DNA of 64,000 nt from an uncultured Flavobacteriales bacterium (lineage in GTDB: Bacteria; Bacteroidota; Bacteroidia; Flavobacteriales_D; Crocinitomicaceae). This document shows, piece after piece, positions 35,026-43,990 of this stretch. Location: assembly GCA_913054135.1 (NCBI GenBank), contig CAJXJK010000003.1:62001-126000 (forward strand). Direction: 5' to 3'. The translations under genes and the position numbers were made by a program. The notes below the pieces were generated by a model, which was not told where the DNA came from, ran no database searches, and saw nothing but the letters and a program-made list of their open reading frames with translations. Positions within the stretch are counted from its first letter, which is position 1; the number at the start of each line of letters is the position of its first letter.

Positions 35026-35705
35026 TTTCTAAATCTATCGTCAAAATAGATATTTTTTTTCTCAAGTATTTGAATTAGAGTATCTCTAAACTTTTCTTTG
35101 TCTTCGTCAGCTAATACGTTAGTTGGCAAAAACAATACTAAATTGTCTCTGTATTTGAAGCTTATCAAATCTGATTGATGAAGCTGCACCCTTTGTAGTC
35201 CCTCAAAAAAGTACAATTTGCTTTCTCTTCCAAAATGAGCTATCACCTTGTCTGATAAGCCTACTCTAAATCCTTTTCCTCCAGCCCAAATTCGGATAAA
35301 GTAAATCAAAGTTTCAACCAAAAGAACCAATAAAACAATGATCATTGGGGTCACAATTGCACTATCTAGCTTTGACATTCGAACGTAGAGCAAAATTGCA
35401 CCCGTAATGAACATAGCTTCAAGCAAAGTAAAGGATAATGCTCGTGCTTTAAACGTTTTGGAAACTGATGCTGAAAATTCAAAAGTGCTGAACTTTCTCA
35501 TATCATTCCAGCCTTGCCAACGATTCTTAATTCTCAAAGCGCCCACAAGAAGAACTAAGGCCGCAAAGCCAGGGAATATGTACTCTTGGTACTTTAACCC
35601 TCTCAAGTGTATGTTTGAAACTTCAAGGTCAAAAATAACCGTAATAGCCATCAAACTGAATGCAGCCAATAGTATAAAGGTCAATATGTTTACCGATTTA
35701 TTCAT
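35016..35705 (-). CDS. membrane protein of unknown function
   Basis: 229 aa, four hydrophobic helices in the first 140 residues (ILTFILLAAFSLMAITVIF, YIFPGFAALVLLVGAL, LLEAMFITGAILLYV, VTPMIIVLLVLLVETLIYFIRIW). A soluble C-terminal part follows (GFRVGLSDKVIAHFGRESKLYFFEGLQRVQLHQSDLISFKYRDNLVLFLPTN) whose strand pattern could be a small PH-like domain. No family assigned. It overlaps both neighbours (8 bp with the DUF349 gene, 10 bp with the 592-aa gene), so it is translated as part of this operon. Confidence 0.6.
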   Translation of the reverse strand: MNKSVNILTFILLAAFSLMAITVIFDLEVSNIHLRGLKYQEYIFPGFAALVLLVGALRIKNRWQGWNDMRKFSTFEFSASVSKTFKARALSFTLLEAMFITGAILLYVRMSKLDSAIVTPMIIVLLVLLVETLIYFIRIWAGGKGFRVGLSDKVIAHFGRESKLYFFEGLQRVQLHQSDLISFKYRDNLVLFLPTNVLADEDKEKFRDTLIQILEKKNIYFDDRFRNWK

Positions 35706-37491
35706 TTACTTCTGTCTCCTCACCTTCTTTAGCCTCTGTTTCAACTTCAGCCGCAGCTTTCTTTGAAGCATTTTCAGCTACATTCATCATTTTCAGCTGA
35801 GCCTTTAAGCCGTCAATTTCAGTTTTTGTCTTATTTATATTACCAATGACACTTTTAAACAATGGATTACTCTCATCAGCATTCGCGAAGAAAGCCATGT
35901 TCGTCTCATATTTAGCAATCTCAGCATTCAACTTTCCAATTTTTTGACGAATAAATGAACGTTCTTTATCTAAGTTGCGTTCTTGATTCGGTCCGCCCAT
36001 TAAAGAGTCTAATTTCGCACCAAAAAGCATCTGCGCCTTTTCATCCGCATCCATCTCAATAGCGTCATACTTGCTATCTAAAGCTGTTTTATAAGCTTTG
36101 TAAATCTTATCTTTTTCTTTGAATGGCACATTACCAATCTCAGCAAACTGTGTAGAGAACTCTTTCAATTTCTCAACTGCCTTTTTTGGATCTTTTACCG
36201 GCTTATACTTCTCAATTTGAGCAATCAACTTTTTCTTTGCATCTAAGTTTTCTTTACCGTCAGCATCTGCTTTTTCGTAGAAACCGTCTTTCGCAGCAAA
36301 GAAATGATCAATGTGAGATCTGAAGTTTTTCCAAAGCTTATTCTCATTTTTAGGTCCGGCTGAACCTAATTCTTTCCAACGCTTTTGAACAGCAATAATT
36401 TTTTGAGTTCCTTCTTTCCAATTGTTAGAATCTTTCAAGGCTTCAACCTCAGCAATTAGAGCTTCTTTCTTTTCTTTGATTCCGTCAAATTCTTGGTTTC
36501 TCTCACCGTAGAACTCTTTCTTCTTATCAAAAAACACATTGCAAACTCCTCTAAACTCTTTCCAAACTTTATTATTCTCTTCTTTTGGTCCGTATCCAAT
36601 TGTTTTCCACTCTTCTTGCAAAGCAATGATTGCGTCTGTAGATTTTTTCCAAATCTTGTGATCTGTCGGAACATTGTCAGCAAATTCTTGCGCTTTAACA
36701 ATTAGCGCCTTTTTCTTTTCTAGATTCTCAGCCTGCTCTTCTCTTCTAACCTGATAAAAAGCATGGATCTTTTCGTAGATCGCATTTACTGTTGACCAGT
36801 ATTCATCCTTAATTTTCTCCCACTCTTCTTGATGTGTACCACCAATGTTATTCCACTCTTCTTGATACGTATGAAGCTTTTCTTCAACTTCTTTGATTTT
36901 CTCTAGCTTTAATAAGGCCTTCAGATTCTCAATTAAATCTTTTTTCATTTTAAGATTACGATTCAAGTCGTGATCTTTAATGTCTTTATAGATGTTGATG
37001 TTATATCTAAAGCTTTCAACTAGGTTAGAGAATTCTTTTTGAACGTCTTGTCTCTTGTCTCTAGGAATCGCGCCAACCTCTTTCCAGCTCTCTTGAATAT
37101 CCTTGAATCTGCCAATGGCTTTACCTATATTTTCTTCATTTTGAATCAAATCGGTAAAAGCAGCAATCAAAGCTTTTTTCTTATCGTAATTTGCCTTTTC
37201 AATTTCTTTTAAGGCATTTACTTCAATCTTCTTTTTGTCTTTGAATAGCTGAGATAATCTTCTGAATTCTTGAAGCGATTCGAACACAGGCTTCTCAATT
37301 GCTTCTGGTTTTTCACCAGCCTCAATTCGCTCTGCTTTCGCAACTTCCCATTTATGTTCTTCTTCTTCTTGAAGTTTATAAAACTCAGTTACGAGCTCAT
37401 TAAATTCATTAGCATCTTTCAAGACAACATCTTGGTGTGCTAACTCATCCAGTCTCGCGATTATTTCTGCTTTCATAAGATTGGGGTTCAA
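35698..37491 (-). CDS. DUF349 repeat protein
   Basis: 597 aa, almost entirely helical and charged. It holds at least five DUF349 repeats, recognised by W-K-x-(I/L/V)-G-(x)-(V/I)P or similar: SWKEVGAIPRDKRQD, EWNNIGGTHQEEWEKI, EWKTIGYGPKEENNKVWKEFR, RWKELGSAGPKNENKLWKNFR, QFAEIGNVPFKEKDKIYKAY. The C-terminal third is a coiled coil followed by an acidic tail. Cytoplasmic; proteins of this family occur throughout Bacteroidota and their role is not known to me. It starts 4 bp after the PfkB gene. Confidence 0.9.
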   Translation of the reverse strand: MNPNLMKAEIIARLDELAHQDVVLKDANEFNELVTEFYKLQEEEEHKWEVAKAERIEAGEKPEAIEKPVFESLQEFRRLSQLFKDKKKIEVNALKEIEKANYDKKKALIAAFTDLIQNEENIGKAIGRFKDIQESWKEVGAIPRDKRQDVQKEFSNLVESFRYNINIYKDIKDHDLNRNLKMKKDLIENLKALLKLEKIKEVEEKLHTYQEEWNNIGGTHQEEWEKIKDEYWSTVNAIYEKIHAFYQVRREEQAENLEKKKALIVKAQEFADNVPTDHKIWKKSTDAIIALQEEWKTIGYGPKEENNKVWKEFRGVCNVFFDKKKEFYGERNQEFDGIKEKKEALIAEVEALKDSNNWKEGTQKIIAVQKRWKELGSAGPKNENKLWKNFRSHIDHFFAAKDGFYEKADADGKENLDAKKKLIAQIEKYKPVKDPKKAVEKLKEFSTQFAEIGNVPFKEKDKIYKAYKTALDSKYDAIEMDADEKAQMLFGAKLDSLMGGPNQERNLDKERSFIRQKIGKLNAEIAKYETNMAFFANADESNPLFKSVIGNINKTKTEIDGLKAQLKMMNVAENASKKAAAEVETEAKEGEETEVNE

Positions 37492-37495
37492 ATAA

Positions 37496-38422
37496 TCAGA
37501 TGACAGTTTCCATGTTGAAATCAGTCAACTTTACAAATTGATTAATTCTTCTGTCAATGTCAGCTTGCGTTAAGTTCATCAAAGCTTCAGTACCAAATTT
37601 CTCAACACAAAAAGATGCCATTGCAGATCCTGCAACGACTGCGCTCTTCATATTTTCAAATGAAATATCTCCTGATTTAGCTAAGTAACCAATGAATCCT
37701 CCAGCAAAAGTATCTCCTGCTCCTGTAGGGTCAAATACTGACTCTAGTGGTAAAGCTGGTGCGTGAAACACTGAATCATGATCAAAAAGTAAAGCTCCGT
37801 GCTCACCTTTTTTAATGATCAAGTATTTTGGTCCCATTCCCATGATTTTTTTCGCGGCAGTAACTAATGAATACTCACCTGACATTTGTCTCGCTTCTTC
37901 ATCATTGATAATTAGAACATCCACCATTTTCACAGTTTCCATTAAATCATCCCATGCGATATCCATCCAAAAATTCATAGTATCCATAGCGATAAGCTTA
38001 GGACGTGTAGATAATCTTTCGATTACTTGTCTTTGAACAGCAGGAGCTAAGTTTCCTAACATCACGAATTCTACTCCCTGGTAAGATTCAGGAACAATAG
38101 GGTCAAAGTTTTCTAAGACATTTAGTTCAGTCGCTAAGGTGTCTCTTGAGTTCATATCATTATGATATTTACCAGACCAAAAGAAAGTTTTCTCTCCTTG
38201 TTTGATTTGGATTCCTTCAATATCAACTCCTCTAGATTTTAAATCATCTAAAGTTGCTTGTGGAAAATCGTCTCCTACAACAGAAACAATTTTTTGGTCA
38301 TTAGTATAGTATGAAGATGATAGCGCGATATAAGTTCCGGCTCCACCAATAATTTTATCTGTTTTCCCAAATGGGGTTTCAATTGCGTCAAAAGCGACAC
38401 TTCCTACAGTCAATAAACTCAT
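37496..38422 (-). CDS. PfkB family carbohydrate kinase
   Basis: 308 aa. Ribokinase fold. Substrate-side GGAGTYIALSSSYY (about 26-39) and the C-terminal PfkB signature DPTGAGDTFAGGFIGYLA with catalytic base D237 in GAGD. Also IINDEEARQMSG, typical of the adenosine/ribokinase branch. It phosphorylates a sugar or nucleoside; the closest relatives I recall are annotated sugar kinases of unknown substrate. First gene of the minus-strand operon ending at 33247. Confidence 0.9.
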   Translation of the reverse strand: MSLLTVGSVAFDAIETPFGKTDKIIGGAGTYIALSSSYYTNDQKIVSVVGDDFPQATLDDLKSRGVDIEGIQIKQGEKTFFWSGKYHNDMNSRDTLATELNVLENFDPIVPESYQGVEFVMLGNLAPAVQRQVIERLSTRPKLIAMDTMNFWMDIAWDDLMETVKMVDVLIINDEEARQMSGEYSLVTAAKKIMGMGPKYLIIKKGEHGALLFDHDSVFHAPALPLESVFDPTGAGDTFAGGFIGYLAKSGDISFENMKSAVVAGSAMASFCVEKFGTEALMNLTQADIDRRINQFVKLTDFNMETVI

Positions 38423-38537
38423 TATTTGTTTTTTAAATCAGCTACAAATATACGGCTTTAAGGCAATTGACAAGTAGCAAAGGGGAATTATCAATTATTC
38501 GATAAATCTGTATATTCGTTAGAGATAAGAACAGAAC

Positions 38538-38900
38538 ATGAACATTGAAGAATACAGAGATTTTTGCTTGGCAAAAAAGGGAGTAAGTGAAGAGTCTCCT
38601 TTCGGTCCAGACACCTTAGTTTACAAAGTGATGGGCAAGATGTTCTCTCTTAGTGGAATTGAGAATTTTGAATACATCAATTTGAAATGTGACCCAGATA
38701 GAGCAATTGATTTGAGAGAAAGACATGAAGATGTAAGACCTGGGTATCACATGAACAAGAAGCTCTGGAATTCAGTTTACATCAATGGGGATGTTGAAGA
38801 TAAAATTGTTTTAGAATTGATTGACCACTCTTATGATTTGGTGGTTAAGAGCTTAACAAAAAAGTTGCAAGCTGAATTAGAAGGGATGTCGAATGACTGA
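38538..38900 (+). CDS. MmcQ/YjbR family protein
   Basis: 120 aa. Family signatures: IEEYRDFCLAKKGVSEESPFGPDTLVYKVMGKMFSL, then INLKCDPDRAIDLRERHEDVRPGYHMNKKLWNSVYINGDV. The CyaY-like fold is usually described as DNA-binding. First of four overlapping genes: it overlaps the next by 8 bp. The operon promoter must lie in the 115-bp gap with the divergent PfkB gene. Confidence 0.92.
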   Translation: MNIEEYRDFCLAKKGVSEESPFGPDTLVYKVMGKMFSLSGIENFEYINLKCDPDRAIDLRERHEDVRPGYHMNKKLWNSVYINGDVEDKIVLELIDHSYDLVVKSLTKKLQAELEGMSND

Positions 38901-39441
38901 AGAGGAAATGCAAAAACTAAAATTCCCGATTGGGATTTTTGATCGCAAGCAGGCGATTGGTTCACAAGAAATTGAGCAATGGATTTCGGAAATTGCCAGT
39001 TTTCCGAAAGAAGTAAGAAAAGCTGTTGCCGATTTAAGTGATGTGCAGTTAAGTTGGCGTTATCGTCCTGATGGTTGGACAATCGCGCAAGTCGTTCATC
39101 ATTGTTCAGACAGTCACATAAACTCATTAATGAGATTCAAGTTGGCCTTGACTGAAGATAACCCAAGCATAAGACCTTACGAAGAACAGCTTTGGGCCGA
39201 ATTGGCAGATTCTCAAACTTTGGATTTAACTCATTCTTTAGCGCTTTTAGAAAGCTTACATGCTAAGTGGGTTTTACTTTTGAAAAACTTGAGTGATGCC
39301 GAATTGACCAAAACCTTTCAGCATCCATCAGAAAAAGGCCCAACTACTTTGGCTCAAAATATTGGCATATACGCTTGGCATTGTAATCATCACTTTGCAC
39401 ATATAAAACAAGCGATTAAAGGAGGAGGCATTTATGGCTAG
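38893..39441 (+). CDS. YfiT/DinB-like bacillithiol-transferase family protein
   Basis: 182 aa. DinB four-helix fold with metal-binding histidines: VVHHCSDSHINS provides one (VVHH), and the C-terminal WHCNHHFAHI the other two. LKFPIGIFD at the start and WRYRPDGWTIAQVVHH match YfiT, which is annotated as a putative metal-dependent hydrolase or bacillithiol S-transferase. ATG overlap on both sides (8 bp each) places it firmly in the operon. Confidence 0.88.
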   Translation: MTEEEMQKLKFPIGIFDRKQAIGSQEIEQWISEIASFPKEVRKAVADLSDVQLSWRYRPDGWTIAQVVHHCSDSHINSLMRFKLALTEDNPSIRPYEEQLWAELADSQTLDLTHSLALLESLHAKWVLLLKNLSDAELTKTFQHPSEKGPTTLAQNIGIYAWHCNHHFAHIKQAIKGGGIYG

Positions 39442-39802
39442 GTTTGACAAATACATTTGGGCGGTTCGTCTTTTTAAAACAAGAAGCTTGGCCGCCAACA
39501 TGATAAAATCCGGAAAGGTTTTATTGAACGGAGAAGAGGTGAAAACTGCCAAAGAAGTAAAGGTTGGTGATCAATTCTCAGTCAAAAAAAATACAGCCAT
39601 TTTCTCTTATGAGGTGATAGATGTTTTAGAAAAACGAGTTGGCGCCAAATTAGTTGGTGATTATTTAAGAGACATTACTCCCATTGAAGAGGCTGAAAAA
39701 TATAAGGCTTACCAATTGGCTCAAAGTCAATATAGAGAAATGGGATATGGCAAACCGACAAAAAGAGATCGAAGAAAAATCAATAAATATTTAAACGATT
39801 AG
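39434..39802 (+). CDS. S4-domain RNA-binding protein (Hsp15-like)
   Basis: 122 aa. S4 domain in the first 60 residues: RFDKYIWAVRLFKTRSLAANMIKSGKVLLNGEEVKTAKEVKVGDQFSV. This is the HslR (Hsp15) arrangement; the E. coli protein rescues 50S subunits with stalled nascent chains. The basic C-terminus GKPTKRDRRKINKYLND also fits RNA binding. It overlaps the preceding gene by 8 bp and the following one by one base (TAGTG). Confidence 0.9.
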   Translation: MARFDKYIWAVRLFKTRSLAANMIKSGKVLLNGEEVKTAKEVKVGDQFSVKKNTAIFSYEVIDVLEKRVGAKLVGDYLRDITPIEEAEKYKAYQLAQSQYREMGYGKPTKRDRRKINKYLND

Positions 39803-40689
39803 TGCATTTTCCAATTCAATATCACGAGCCTCTTTTTAGGCCACCAAGTGAGGCCCGTTCACTGATTTTTCAAATCACATTGGGCTGCAGCTGGAACAAA
39901 TGTTCTTTCTGTGAAATGTATACTTCTAAGCAATTCTCGGCCCGAAAAGAAGAAGATATATTCAATGAAATTGAGGCTTTTGCGCCCTACGCAAGTCAAA
40001 TTAGGAGAGTGTTTTTAGCAGATGGAGACCCTTTGGTTTTGTCTAACCGAAGATTAATGCGCATTCTTGAAAAATTGAATAATACATTTCCCAATCTTCA
40101 AAGGATATCAACCTACGCCTCACCAATTAATTTGGCCAAAAAGTCAAATGAAGAACTTAAAGATCTCTTTGATGCCGGATTAAACTTATTATATGTTGGT
40201 ATTGAATCAGGAGACAGCAAGGTATTGGAATGTATTCAAAAGGGAGAAACCTTCGAGTCTACCATTGAAGGCTTGAACAAATCAAAGGCCGTTGGCATGA
40301 ATAGCTCAGTCATGATTATTAATGGGGTTGGCGGAGTAGAATTATCAAAACAACATGCTATCAATTCAGCAAAAGTATTGAACGAGACCCAGCCAAAATA
40401 TGCGTCAACTTTAGTGCTCACTACTCACAAAGGGCTCGATCATTACAAAGACAGATTTTTGGGCAACTTTGAACAACTTAACCAGCTGCAATTATTCTCT
40501 GAACTTAAATTATTTATGGAAGGGCTTGAACTAAAAGAGACGATCTTTAGGTCTGATCACGCCTCAAATAATTTGGTGCTAAAAGGAGTTTTGGGCAAAG
40601 ACAAACAGCTCTTTTTGAATCAGATTCAGCAGGCTATTGATCATCCTGAGCTAGCAAATTTGAGAAGCGACTTTACGAGAGGTTTTTAA
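39802..40689 (+). CDS. radical SAM protein
   Basis: 295 aa, starting at a GTG that overlaps the previous stop by one base (TAGTG). The Fe-S motif is C29-x4-C34-x2-C37 in LGCSWNKCSFCEMY, the spacing of the GCSxNKCxFC radical SAM subfamily and not the classical Cx3Cx2C. AFLADGDPLVL-like glycine/acidic region (VFLADGDPLVLS) and LLYVGIESGDSKVLECIQKG are the SAM-contacting segments. Substrate unknown. Last gene of the four-gene operon. Confidence 0.9.
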   Translation: MHFPIQYHEPLFRPPSEARSLIFQITLGCSWNKCSFCEMYTSKQFSARKEEDIFNEIEAFAPYASQIRRVFLADGDPLVLSNRRLMRILEKLNNTFPNLQRISTYASPINLAKKSNEELKDLFDAGLNLLYVGIESGDSKVLECIQKGETFESTIEGLNKSKAVGMNSSVMIINGVGGVELSKQHAINSAKVLNETQPKYASTLVLTTHKGLDHYKDRFLGNFEQLNQLQLFSELKLFMEGLELKETIFRSDHASNNLVLKGVLGKDKQLFLNQIQQAIDHPELANLRSDFTRGF

Positions 40690-40690
40690 T

Positions 40691-41911
40691 CTACTCTATT
40701 ACCAACTTCTCTTTTCTCAATTTACCGTCTTCATTTATTTGACAGATGTAAATTCCTGCCTCAAGATGTGATAAATCTAGAGCTTCGTTTGTTGTCACTT
40801 TTCCGTTCCATATCTGACTACCCTTAATATCAAGAATGCTCACCTCAGCTACATTTTCAATGTTTGAAATAGTTATTTCTCCTTTTGTAGGATTCGGAAA
40901 GATGGTGAATTCATTTTCTTTTTGACTGTCTTCGATACCAGCAAATCCCTCTATTTGAAAGCGCATTAAATCTCTTTTTACTCCAGCATCTGCTTCACCA
41001 CACATCATATAAACTCCACCGCTAATTATGAAAGAGCCTGGCGCCCATCTTCCTCCGTCAGGATGTGCAAGAAGTTCTGTCCATGAGTCAGTTCCAGGTT
41101 CATACTCCCAAAATTCACCCGTGTTCAGGTTTTGATGATTTTCTCCTTGACCAGATAAAAAGTAGCCCTTTCCGTCATAGGTGAATTGCGTACCCGCCAC
41201 TCTTCCTTGATCAGGTAAATCTCCCATTTGTGTCCAACTATCTAATTGAGGATCATATCTATAAAAGTCTTTAAAAATATTTAGCCCTGAATGCCCCATA
41301 CCAACATAAGCATATCCATCAAGTGCAAAATAATAAGGGTGGTGTCTATCACTACCTGGAAAAGTCGCTTTCTCTGTCCAAGTATCTAAGTTGATATCAT
41401 ATTCCCACCAATCTCCGAGATCTCCAAACTCGTTTCCCCCACATCCAACATAAATCTTGCCGTCAATTTCAACCATAGCCGGATGGATTCGTGCCGAACC
41501 AGGAAGATCAGTTAATTGTGTCCAACTGTCTGATAAGGGTTCATATTCCCATAAATCTTTCAAATACTCTTCTGAACTAGTTCCGGCATCATAGTTAATT
41601 CCGAATCCAACATAACCTTTTGTATTGGTTGAAAGTGCATAACCAAAACCTCTAGGCGGACCAGGATAATCTCCAAGGTCTGTCCAAGAATCAGCTAAAG
41701 GATCATAGGAATAGAAGTCGGTAAGTGCATTTGAATTTTCTTCTGCACCTCCCACGACATAACCTACTCCACCAATTGAAAAGGCCGCTGGGTGATGTCT
41801 AACAACCGCCGTTACAGGCATGCTTTGCAGTGCCTCCCAAGTTTGGGCAGATGAATTAATCGTCAATACTAAGGTAGTCGCACAGATTATTGTCTTAAAC
41901 ATAGTTGTCAT
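40691..41911 (-). CDS. kelch-repeat T9SS type A cargo protein
   Basis: 406 aa. Signal peptide MTTMFKTIICATTLVLTINSSAQ, then at least six kelch repeats (about 30-320). Each has a GG/GYVxGG strand, a tyrosine region (YSYDPLADSWTDLGDYPG, LWEYEPLSDSWTQLTDLPG, WWEYDINLDTWTEKATFPG, FYRYDPQLDSWTQMGDLPD, FWEYEPGTDSWTELLAHPD), together forming a beta-propeller. The C-terminal T9SS type A domain (EFTIFPNPTKGEITISNI ... AGIYICQINEDGKLRKEKLVIE) directs export. Convergent with the radical SAM gene, 1 bp between stops. Confidence 0.92.
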   Translation of the reverse strand: MTTMFKTIICATTLVLTINSSAQTWEALQSMPVTAVVRHHPAAFSIGGVGYVVGGAEENSNALTDFYSYDPLADSWTDLGDYPGPPRGFGYALSTNTKGYVGFGINYDAGTSSEEYLKDLWEYEPLSDSWTQLTDLPGSARIHPAMVEIDGKIYVGCGGNEFGDLGDWWEYDINLDTWTEKATFPGSDRHHPYYFALDGYAYVGMGHSGLNIFKDFYRYDPQLDSWTQMGDLPDQGRVAGTQFTYDGKGYFLSGQGENHQNLNTGEFWEYEPGTDSWTELLAHPDGGRWAPGSFIISGGVYMMCGEADAGVKRDLMRFQIEGFAGIEDSQKENEFTIFPNPTKGEITISNIENVAEVSILDIKGSQIWNGKVTTNEALDLSHLEAGIYICQINEDGKLRKEKLVIE

Positions 41912-42083
41912 TTTTATGAAGGTACAAACTTATAACTGTCGCAAAGTCCAATTGTTTTCAATAATCTCGATTGAATTTGATTGCTAAGCTGATCAGTAGA
42001 CGTTCTTAATGGCAATTGCTTTCAATTAACGCTAATGATTTTGCAGCTAATATTAGAGAAGTACATTTTGCTATATTAGAGGA

Positions 42084-43124
42084 ATGAAAGCTATTTACTA
42101 TTCAATCTTCTTTTTAGCCTTGACTGTATCATCTTGTTCATCCGAAGGAAATACTGAAACATCACAACAAAACTCAGATACGGATTCGAGCCTAGTATTA
42201 ATAGACACTATTGAGATTGATACATTTGATTACTCTAGTTGCCCAAAAGCTTGGGATTTAGAAGAAGCAATGGCTGCACCTGACAGTTTTTGTAGTTTGA
42301 AGCTTGGCGGTTATGAAAATCAAATTTCTGAGATACCGGATGACATAGCAGAAATGACTCACCTTCGGTCTCTTGATTTAGGAGCAAACCGCATTAACAA
42401 AATTCCGGGCTTTTTATCAAAACTTGAAGAGCTCAGTTTGTATAGTAATGTACTCAAAGAATGGCCGGCTGGTTTGTCTGAATTAACTGCCTTGAAAGAA
42501 CTAGACTTAAGCGGAAATCAATTGTCAGAATTGGATGAATCAGTCCTAAACATGAAAGAACTCGAAATTTTAAGAATTAGTGGGAATAACATTTCTGAAA
42601 TAGATCCCAGAGTTTTTGCCCTCCCAAATTTGAGAGAGTTCTTTTTCACTGAGAATTCTTTAGACGAAATTCCACAAGAACTCGCACAAATGAAAAAACT
42701 TGAGGTTTTGAGTTTGAGTGCAATGGAAGTTGATGATGAAACCTTCCCGGCAGATCATCAAATGAAATCGGTTCACACGGTTTATGCTGGTGCAATTTAT
42801 GCCAACTCTTTTGAAGGTGAAGGAAATAGTTTAACCACTATTCCTGAATGAATTTTAGAAATAGACTCATTGAAAAATCTCTATGTTGACTATGGCTTAA
42901 TTACAGAAATTCCAGACGATATTGACCGTTTAGAATTTTTAGAAGATTTGAATTTAGAAGGCAATAAACTAGAGAGTTTACCAGAAAGTTTAAAAAACCT
43001 CAAACATTTGAAAAGCATTTCATTAGGAGGGAATAATTTTTCAGATGAAGAAATTGAAAAAATCAAAAATTGGTTCGGTGAAGAAGTCAATGTTGAGTTT
43101 GAAGAAATGAATGTTGGATGTTGA
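42084..43124 (+). pseudogene. leucine-rich-repeat lipoprotein interrupted by an in-frame TGA
   Basis: The frame from 42084 is a lipoprotein (signal, lipobox VSSC) with leucine-rich repeats of the LxxLxLxxNxLxxIP type (LRSLDLGANRINKIPGFLSKL, LKELDLSGNQLSELDESVLNM, LREFFFTENSLDEIPQELAQM). A TGA stands at 42849-42851. Reading straight on, in the same frame, more LRRs follow (LEDLNLEGNKLESLPESLKNLKHLKSISLGGNNF) to the next stop at 43124. The text around the stop is TTIPE-stop-ILEIDSLKNLYV. LRRs often have Trp there (IPEWIL), so TGG to TGA is the simplest explanation. Either a pseudogene, a truncated but functional 255-aa protein, or readthrough. Surface protein by nature. Confidence 0.8.
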
Positions 43125-43174
43125 TTCACACACTAAAATCTTCATAGTTCAATTTCAATTATTAGATTTAGAAC

Positions 43175-43990
43175 ATGAAAAATATTGCTTTCCTATTACC
43201 CTTAAGTATTCTATTTATTCAATGCTCTGGTGAAGAGCAAACTGAAACTTCTCACGAAGAAATATCTACCGACACTATTGTAACTGATACAATTGCTGAA
43301 GAAGTGATTGAGGCAGAAGCTGAAAGGGTAGAGATTGACATTGATGCCTTATTTGCAAAAGCCGATACCACACTTAAAATTCCGTTTGTGGTTGACTCAG
43401 CTTTTATAGATAGCATTATGTATTTGGAAGGTGAATTAGATGAAAAAGCCCTCTCTAATGTTGAGGTTCAACATTTGGGTTTCAAAATGGTAGAAAGCGG
43501 ACCTACCATGATGGCGTCCTACTGCATTAATAGTTTTATTAAAATTGACTCATTGAAATTAAAGGGAGAATATGAAGATTATTTAGAGCAATTAGACATT
43601 GGTCAAACTAAAAGAGCTGGCGCAGCAGTAATTGGAAAAATCACTGAACTTGGAAGCACTCAATTCCTAATTTGGATGACCGACTACTCTACTTTAGAAG
43701 CCTGTCCGTACGGTAGTGGCACTTATATTTGGGCAACCATATTTGAAGATGAAAAGCCTACAAATACCATTTTACTTGGTGAGTCATCTGGTGGGGCTGA
43801 TGCTCCATATTGGGGAGACACATTCACAACGAGTGTGTTAGAAATTGGAAAGGTGACCACAAAAACAATTGAAGAATCAGGTGGAGATGAAGATCCTGAG
43901 ACTGGTGAAGAAATAGTTGATCATTCAGAAAATGAGTTTATCACTTGGATAACATTAGGCTGGTTTGAAGCTGAAGAGGGAGGTGAATAA
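43175..43990 (+). CDS. lipoprotein of unknown function
   Basis: 271 aa. Lipobox FIQC at the end of the signal MKNIAFLLPLSILFIQC, a Thr/Glu-rich linker (about 20-50), then a globular domain. GYL-like motifs do not identify a family. Notable segments are LKMVESGPTMMASYCINSFIKIDSLKLKGEYEDYLEQLDIGQTKRAGAAVIGKI and WMTDYSTLEACPYGSGTYIWATIF. The start is 51 bp after the interrupted LRR gene, and its stop is next to the stop of the convergent FGE-like gene. Confidence 0.7.
   Translation: MKNIAFLLPLSILFIQCSGEEQTETSHEEISTDTIVTDTIAEEVIEAEAERVEIDIDALFAKADTTLKIPFVVDSAFIDSIMYLEGELDEKALSNVEVQHLGFKMVESGPTMMASYCINSFIKIDSLKLKGEYEDYLEQLDIGQTKRAGAAVIGKITELGSTQFLIWMTDYSTLEACPYGSGTYIWATIFEDEKPTNTILLGESSGGADAPYWGDTFTTSVLEIGKVTTKTIEESGGDEDPETGEEIVDHSENEFITWITLGWFEAEEGGE

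Noticed and set aside
39802-39804. Missing start for the radical SAM gene
   Set aside because: GTG overlapping the previous stop (TAGTG) is a normal coupled start; the frame is not a fragment.
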